From assembly GCF_946478955.1 (NCBI RefSeq), contig NZ_CAMLDL010000026.1, positions 1 to 24,535 of the forward strand: a DNA stretch of 24,535 nt, in the 5' to 3' direction. Positions 21,702-24,535 of this stretch are shown piece after piece. The position numbers and the translations under genes were made by a program. The stretch is from an uncultured Sphingomonas sp. (GTDB taxonomy: Bacteria; Pseudomonadota; Alphaproteobacteria; Sphingomonadales; Sphingomonadaceae). Every line of letters starts with the position of its first letter. The first letter of the stretch is position 1. Under the pieces are notes generated by a model. The model was not told the origin of the DNA, did no database searches, and was given only the letters and a program-made list of their open reading frames with translations.

Positions 21702-23120
21702 ATGGAGTTGACGATAAACGACAAGGTCGCGTGGCGCAGAGAAGCAAAGTCGACGCTGCAATTGGCGTGGCCGCTGATCCTGTCCAACCTTACCATGTCG
21801 GCCATCCAGGCGACGGACGTTGTCCTTTTGGGGTGGCTGGGTGCGCGTCAATTGGCGGCGGCGGCCTTGGGCCTCAACCTCACCTTCGCGTTCAGTCTAG
21901 TCTGCCTGGGGCTTGTAACGGCGTCGTCTCCGATGATGGCGACCGCACTCGGCGCCAAGCGGCGCAGCGTTCATGAGGTGCGGCGGACCTTTCGCCAATC
22001 GATCTGGCTTATTCTGACGGTCACGGTGCCGATCTGGCTTGTCCTGTATAATTCGGAACCAATCATCCGGTCACTGGGACAGGAGCCCGCCCTCGCACGC
22101 GACGCGCAAGTGTTTCTGCACGGCTATCTTTGGTCGATGTTGCCGTTTTTGCTGTTCCAGGCGATGCGCAACTTTGTTGCGGCACTTGAACGTCCGGGAT
22201 GGGTTCTGGTGATCAGCATTGTTGGCATCACTCTCAACGCACTGCTCGGCTACGGCCTGATCTTTGGTCATTTCGGTCTTCCGAAGCTCGGGATATTCGG
22301 GGGCGGCCTTGCCAGTTCGATCGTATGGTCGCTGCTGGTTGTCCTGCTCGCTGTCGTTATCATGACCGACCGGCAATTTCGGCGGTTCCACCTGTTCGGC
22401 CGCCTGTGGCGTCCCGATTGGCCGCGCTATCGGCGGATGTGGCGGCTGGGGCTGCCGATCGGCTTAGCGATGGGCTTCGAAGGCGGCGTGTTCAGTGCAG
22501 CCGCCTATCTGATGGGCCTGATCAGCGCCGAAAGCGTTGCCGCCCATGCCGTTGCCCTTCAAATCGCCGCGATGAGCTTCATGGTGCCGTGGGGCATGTC
22601 TCAGGCGGCGACGGTTCGAGTTGGCCTGTTCCTTGGGCGCGGCGACCCGGCCGGCATTACGCGCGCAGGCTGGACCGCCTGGATTTTTGGCGTCGGTTTC
22701 ATGGCCGCCATGGCGTTGGTCATCTGGGCGTTTCCGCACCAGCTTATAACCCTCTTCCTGGACGATACGCCCGCCAATGCGCAGGTTATCGCGCTTGGTG
22801 TCTCGTTCCTGGGGGTAGCGGCGATCTTCCAGATCGTCGATGGTGCGCAGGTTGTAGGCGCCGGAATGCTCCGCGGCCTGCACGACACGAAGGTGCCAAT
22901 GATCTTCACCTTCGTCGGATATTGGGCAATTGGTATTGGTGTCGGGGCGTGGCTTGCCTTCGCCCGCGGCTGGGAAGGCATTGGCATTTGGACGGGCCTG
23001 GCCATCGGCCTTGCTATCGTCGCGGTGCTGATGCTGTGGCGCTGGACCCGGCGCGCGGCGCTGGGCCTGGTGCCTCAGGCCTCGATGTCGACGACGTCGC
23101 CTAGCTTGGTCATGCCATAA
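21702..23120 (+). CDS. MATE-family multidrug efflux transporter (NorM-like)
   Basis: From ATG 21702 the product is 472 residues, the usual size for bacterial MATE transporters, with about twelve hydrophobic segments in two similar halves. The first half starts with LQLAWPLILSNLTMSAIQATDVVLLGWLGARQLAAAALG, the typical opening of NorM-type proteins; the second half has VAAHAVALQIAAMSFMVPWGMSQAATVRVG. ADGAQVV-type VDGAQVVGAGMLRGLHDTKVPM is the conserved stretch before helix 10. The family exports cationic drugs and dyes in exchange for Na+ or H+. The frame is open back to 21528, but that part overlaps the divergent sppA start and has no membrane character. The ribosome site is weak. The last 46 bp overlap the 3' end of the minus-strand YkuD gene. 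Confidence 0.9.
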   Translation: MELTINDKVAWRREAKSTLQLAWPLILSNLTMSAIQATDVVLLGWLGARQLAAAALGLNLTFAFSLVCLGLVTASSPMMATALGAKRRSVHEVRRTFRQSIWLILTVTVPIWLVLYNSEPIIRSLGQEPALARDAQVFLHGYLWSMLPFLLFQAMRNFVAALERPGWVLVISIVGITLNALLGYGLIFGHFGLPKLGIFGGGLASSIVWSLLVVLLAVVIMTDRQFRRFHLFGRLWRPDWPRYRRMWRLGLPIGLAMGFEGGVFSAAAYLMGLISAESVAAHAVALQIAAMSFMVPWGMSQAATVRVGLFLGRGDPAGITRAGWTAWIFGVGFMAAMALVIWAFPHQLITLFLDDTPANAQVIALGVSFLGVAAIFQIVDGAQVVGAGMLRGLHDTKVPMIFTFVGYWAIGIGVGAWLAFARGWEGIGIWTGLAIGLAIVAVLMLWRWTRRAALGLVPQASMSTTSPSLVMP

Positions 23121-23629
23121 AGCGCCTTGGCCATCGGCGCGGGCAGGCGGATACAGCCATGGCTTGCCGGATGACCGGGAACGACACCGGCGTGGAAGGC
23201 GCGCCCCCATTTGTCGAGCCGCTGCATGAACGGCATCGGCGCATTTGAATATTTGTTCGACCGGTGGAATGGCTTTTTCTGCAGGATTTTCCACTGCCCC
23301 GGATCGGTCGGATGGTCCGGCACACCATGCGACGAGGTAGACATGGCGACGAGTTGATCCGCCTTGAACACATAGGTCTTCTGATTGCGCAGGCTGACCA
23401 AAATGCGGACTGGTCCGGTCTTTGGCATCGCCTTCGCCGGAAGGATTGCATATTCACCCGGCTTCAGCAGCTTGCCGGGGAACACGATGGCCGCCTGTTG
23501 TTCCGCCGCGACCGTCATGGGATTGTCGATAACGACCGGAGGCGGCGGATCGGGCTGCGCAACCTGCTGCACCGTTGAACAGCCCGCCACCATCAGAGCC
23601 GCCATGGCCGGGATTAGAATTTTCTTCAT
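23075..23629 (-). CDS. L,D-transpeptidase (YkuD family) lipoprotein
   Basis: A 184-residue protein with a lipoprotein signal (MKKILIPAMAALMVAGC, lipobox cysteine at 17) and a Pro-rich stretch (QPDPPPPVV) that likely spans the gap to the wall. The YkuD domain, about residues 73-184, has the catalytic motif FHAGVVPGHPASHGCIRLP with His146, His157 and nucleophile Cys159, and the upstream VSLRNQKTYVFK and SSHGVPDHPTDPG elements. The enzymes cross-link peptidoglycan between meso-diaminopimelate residues or attach proteins to it. There is no LysM domain and no membrane anchor beyond the lipid. Its 3' end overlaps the MATE gene by 46 bp on the other strand. The specific reaction is not resolvable. 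Confidence 0.92.
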   Translation of the reverse strand: MKKILIPAMAALMVAGCSTVQQVAQPDPPPPVVIDNPMTVAAEQQAAIVFPGKLLKPGEYAILPAKAMPKTGPVRILVSLRNQKTYVFKADQLVAMSTSSHGVPDHPTDPGQWKILQKKPFHRSNKYSNAPMPFMQRLDKWGRAFHAGVVPGHPASHGCIRLPAPMAKALYGMTKLGDVVDIEA

Positions 23630-23725
23630 TGTCTTTCAGTGCCTTAGAAGGTTAATCACAATTAGCTTTGCCGATGTGCGCGGGAAAGCCAAGCGGGAAT
23701 CTTCATCGTTCCGCCGTTCACGCCA

Positions 23726-23754
23726 TTGACATGTAGGGCAGTGACACCCAAATC
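23726..23754 (+). promoter_or_regulatory. Probable heat-shock promoter of groESL
   Basis: TTGACA (23726-23731) is followed by a C-rich CACCCAAAT region (23745-23753). The -35 is perfect for a housekeeping sigma factor but the -10 is poor; CCCAAAT looks more like the CCCCAT-type -10 of heat-shock sigma factors. It lies about 10 bp before the CIRCE operator, as expected for groESL in alphaproteobacteria. Confidence 0.45.
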
Positions 23755-23764
23755 GCCGCCAACG

Positions 23765-23791
23765 CTGGCACTCGCATGTTGTGAGTGCCAA
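23765..23791 (+). promoter_or_regulatory. CIRCE operator (HrcA binding site)
   Basis: CTGGCACTC (23765-23773), nine bases, GAGTGCCAA (23783-23791). The consensus is TTAGCACTC-N9-GAGTGCTAA, so seven of nine positions match in the left arm and eight of nine in the right, with the exact 9-base spacer. HrcA bound here represses groESL until heat shock. It lies 40 bp before the groES ATG. The hrcA gene itself is not in the window. Confidence 0.93.
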
Positions 23792-23831
23792 TGCGCGCAA
23801 TTTCAATCCGAAGCAAAAGGGCATTCAAACC

Positions 23832-24119
23832 ATGGGTTTCAGACCGCTTCATGACCGCGTCCTCGTCCGCCGTGTCGAGGCAGAAGAAAAGACCGCCGGC
23901 GGGATCATCATCCCGGATTCGGCAAAGGAAAAGCCGCAGGAAGGCGAAGTCATCGCCGTCGGCACCGGCATTCGCGCCGATGACGGCAAGCTGACGCCGC
24001 TGGACGTCAAGGCCGGCGACAAGATCCTGTTCGGCAAATGGTCGGGCACCGAAGTGAAGATCGACGGTGAAGACCTCATCATCATGAAGGAAAGCGACAT
24101 CCTCGGGATCGTCGGCTGA
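23832..24119 (+). CDS. groES: Co-chaperonin GroES
   Basis: A 95-residue Hsp10 starting [35 protein letters not shown]. The mobile loop [21 protein letters not shown] carries the Ile-Ile-Ile triplet that docks on GroEL, and the roof and C-terminal strand ([15 protein letters not shown]) are standard. Seven subunits cap the GroEL ring and drive folding cycles in the cytoplasm. The ATG at 23832 has an AAAAGGG site 9 bases upstream. The in-frame extension to 23781 is rejected because it would put the start in the CIRCE operator. groEL follows after 76 bp in the same direction. Expression should be under HrcA and heat-shock sigma control. Confidence 0.97.
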   Translation: MGFRPLHDRVLVRRVEAEEKTAGGIIIPDSAKEKPQEGEVIAVGTGIRADDGKLTPLDVKAGDKILFGKWSGTEVKIDGEDLIIMKESDILGIVG

Positions 24120-24122
24120 CCT

Positions 24123-24158
24123 TTCGCGGACGGGTGGAATGCTGCTCGTCACCGCGAA
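24123..24158 (+). other. Hairpin in the groES-groEL spacer, possible mRNA processing site
   Basis: TTCGCGG (24123-24129) pairs with CCGCGAA (24152-24158), and the next ACG pairs with CGT after a two-base bulge, giving a stem of about ten pairs with a 17-base loop or smaller internal folds. It begins 3 bases after the groES stop. In Agrobacterium the groESL transcript is cleaved between the two genes, so a stable spacer hairpin may do the same here. It is followed by a direct repeat of ATTCGGA (24160-24175 region). Confidence 0.4.
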
Positions 24159-24180
24159 CATTCGGACCATTCGGATTTAG

Positions 24181-24535
<355 letters not shown>

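Noticed and set aside
21596..21805. 70-residue N-terminal extension of SppA
   Set aside because: It crosses the divergent gap into the MATE gene, and the Met at 21595 has AAGGAGA before it and begins the membrane anchor.
23708..23712. GGAAC on the minus strand upstream of the L,D-transpeptidase gene
   Set aside because: No CGTT-like sequence lies 16-17 bases downstream, so it does not make an EcfG-type promoter.

Overview
The window is GC-rich, densely coding chromosomal DNA with no mobile elements, RNA genes or CRISPR arrays that I can see. Several things point to an alphaproteobacterium, most likely a sphingomonad. These are the lactate-dehydrogenase-type malate dehydrogenase next to sucD-sucA-sucB-lpd, the SucA N-terminus, the RcnB-like secreted protein, an HrcA/CIRCE-type groESL promoter, and GGAAC-type promoters resembling those read by the alphaproteobacterial general-stress sigma factor EcfG. 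The assignment is from memory of these families, not from a search.

Region 1 (1-6340) is a same-strand run of small stress and detoxification genes. In order: a GNAT of the Acetyltransf_CG type (cut by the window edge), an isochorismatase-like hydrolase, a secreted YceI protein, a hemerythrin-like protein, a pirin, a zinc-free quinone-oxidoreductase-type MDR, a second Acetyltransf_CG protein, Hsp31/glyoxalase III (hchA), and a DUF347 membrane protein. Tight spacing (1 bp, 4 bp, a 4-bp ATGA overlap, 13 bp) suggests two or three transcription units. A GGAAC-N16-GGTT element just before the pirin gene suggests that its second half belongs to the general stress response. I infer protection against reactive aldehydes, quinones and oxidants; no single gene proves it.

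Region 2 (6384-10765) holds two tandem secreted M20 metallopeptidases. They are followed by an ArsR-type repressor and an SRPBCC/AHSA1 protein translated with a 4-bp overlap. A near-consensus promoter sits before the repressor gene with two matching palindromic operators, one over its -35 hexamer and one over the start codon, so the mRNA is probably leaderless and autorepressed. An RcnB-like gene on the minus strand converges on this pair and ends in a strong intrinsic terminator.

Region 3 (10984-18885) is the TCA-cycle block mdh, a 71-residue two-helix membrane protein, sucD, sucA, sucB, lpd. The partner subunit gene sucC is not here. Two different inverted-repeat hairpin elements sit exactly at the sucD/sucA and sucB/lpd junctions. 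SucA lacks the usual N-terminal segment.

Region 4 (19035-24535) is envelope and chaperone functions: a PepSY membrane protein, sppA (minus), a MATE transporter, a YkuD L,D-transpeptidase lipoprotein (minus), then groES and the start of groEL behind a clear CIRCE operator. No stretch longer than 300 bases is without a gene.
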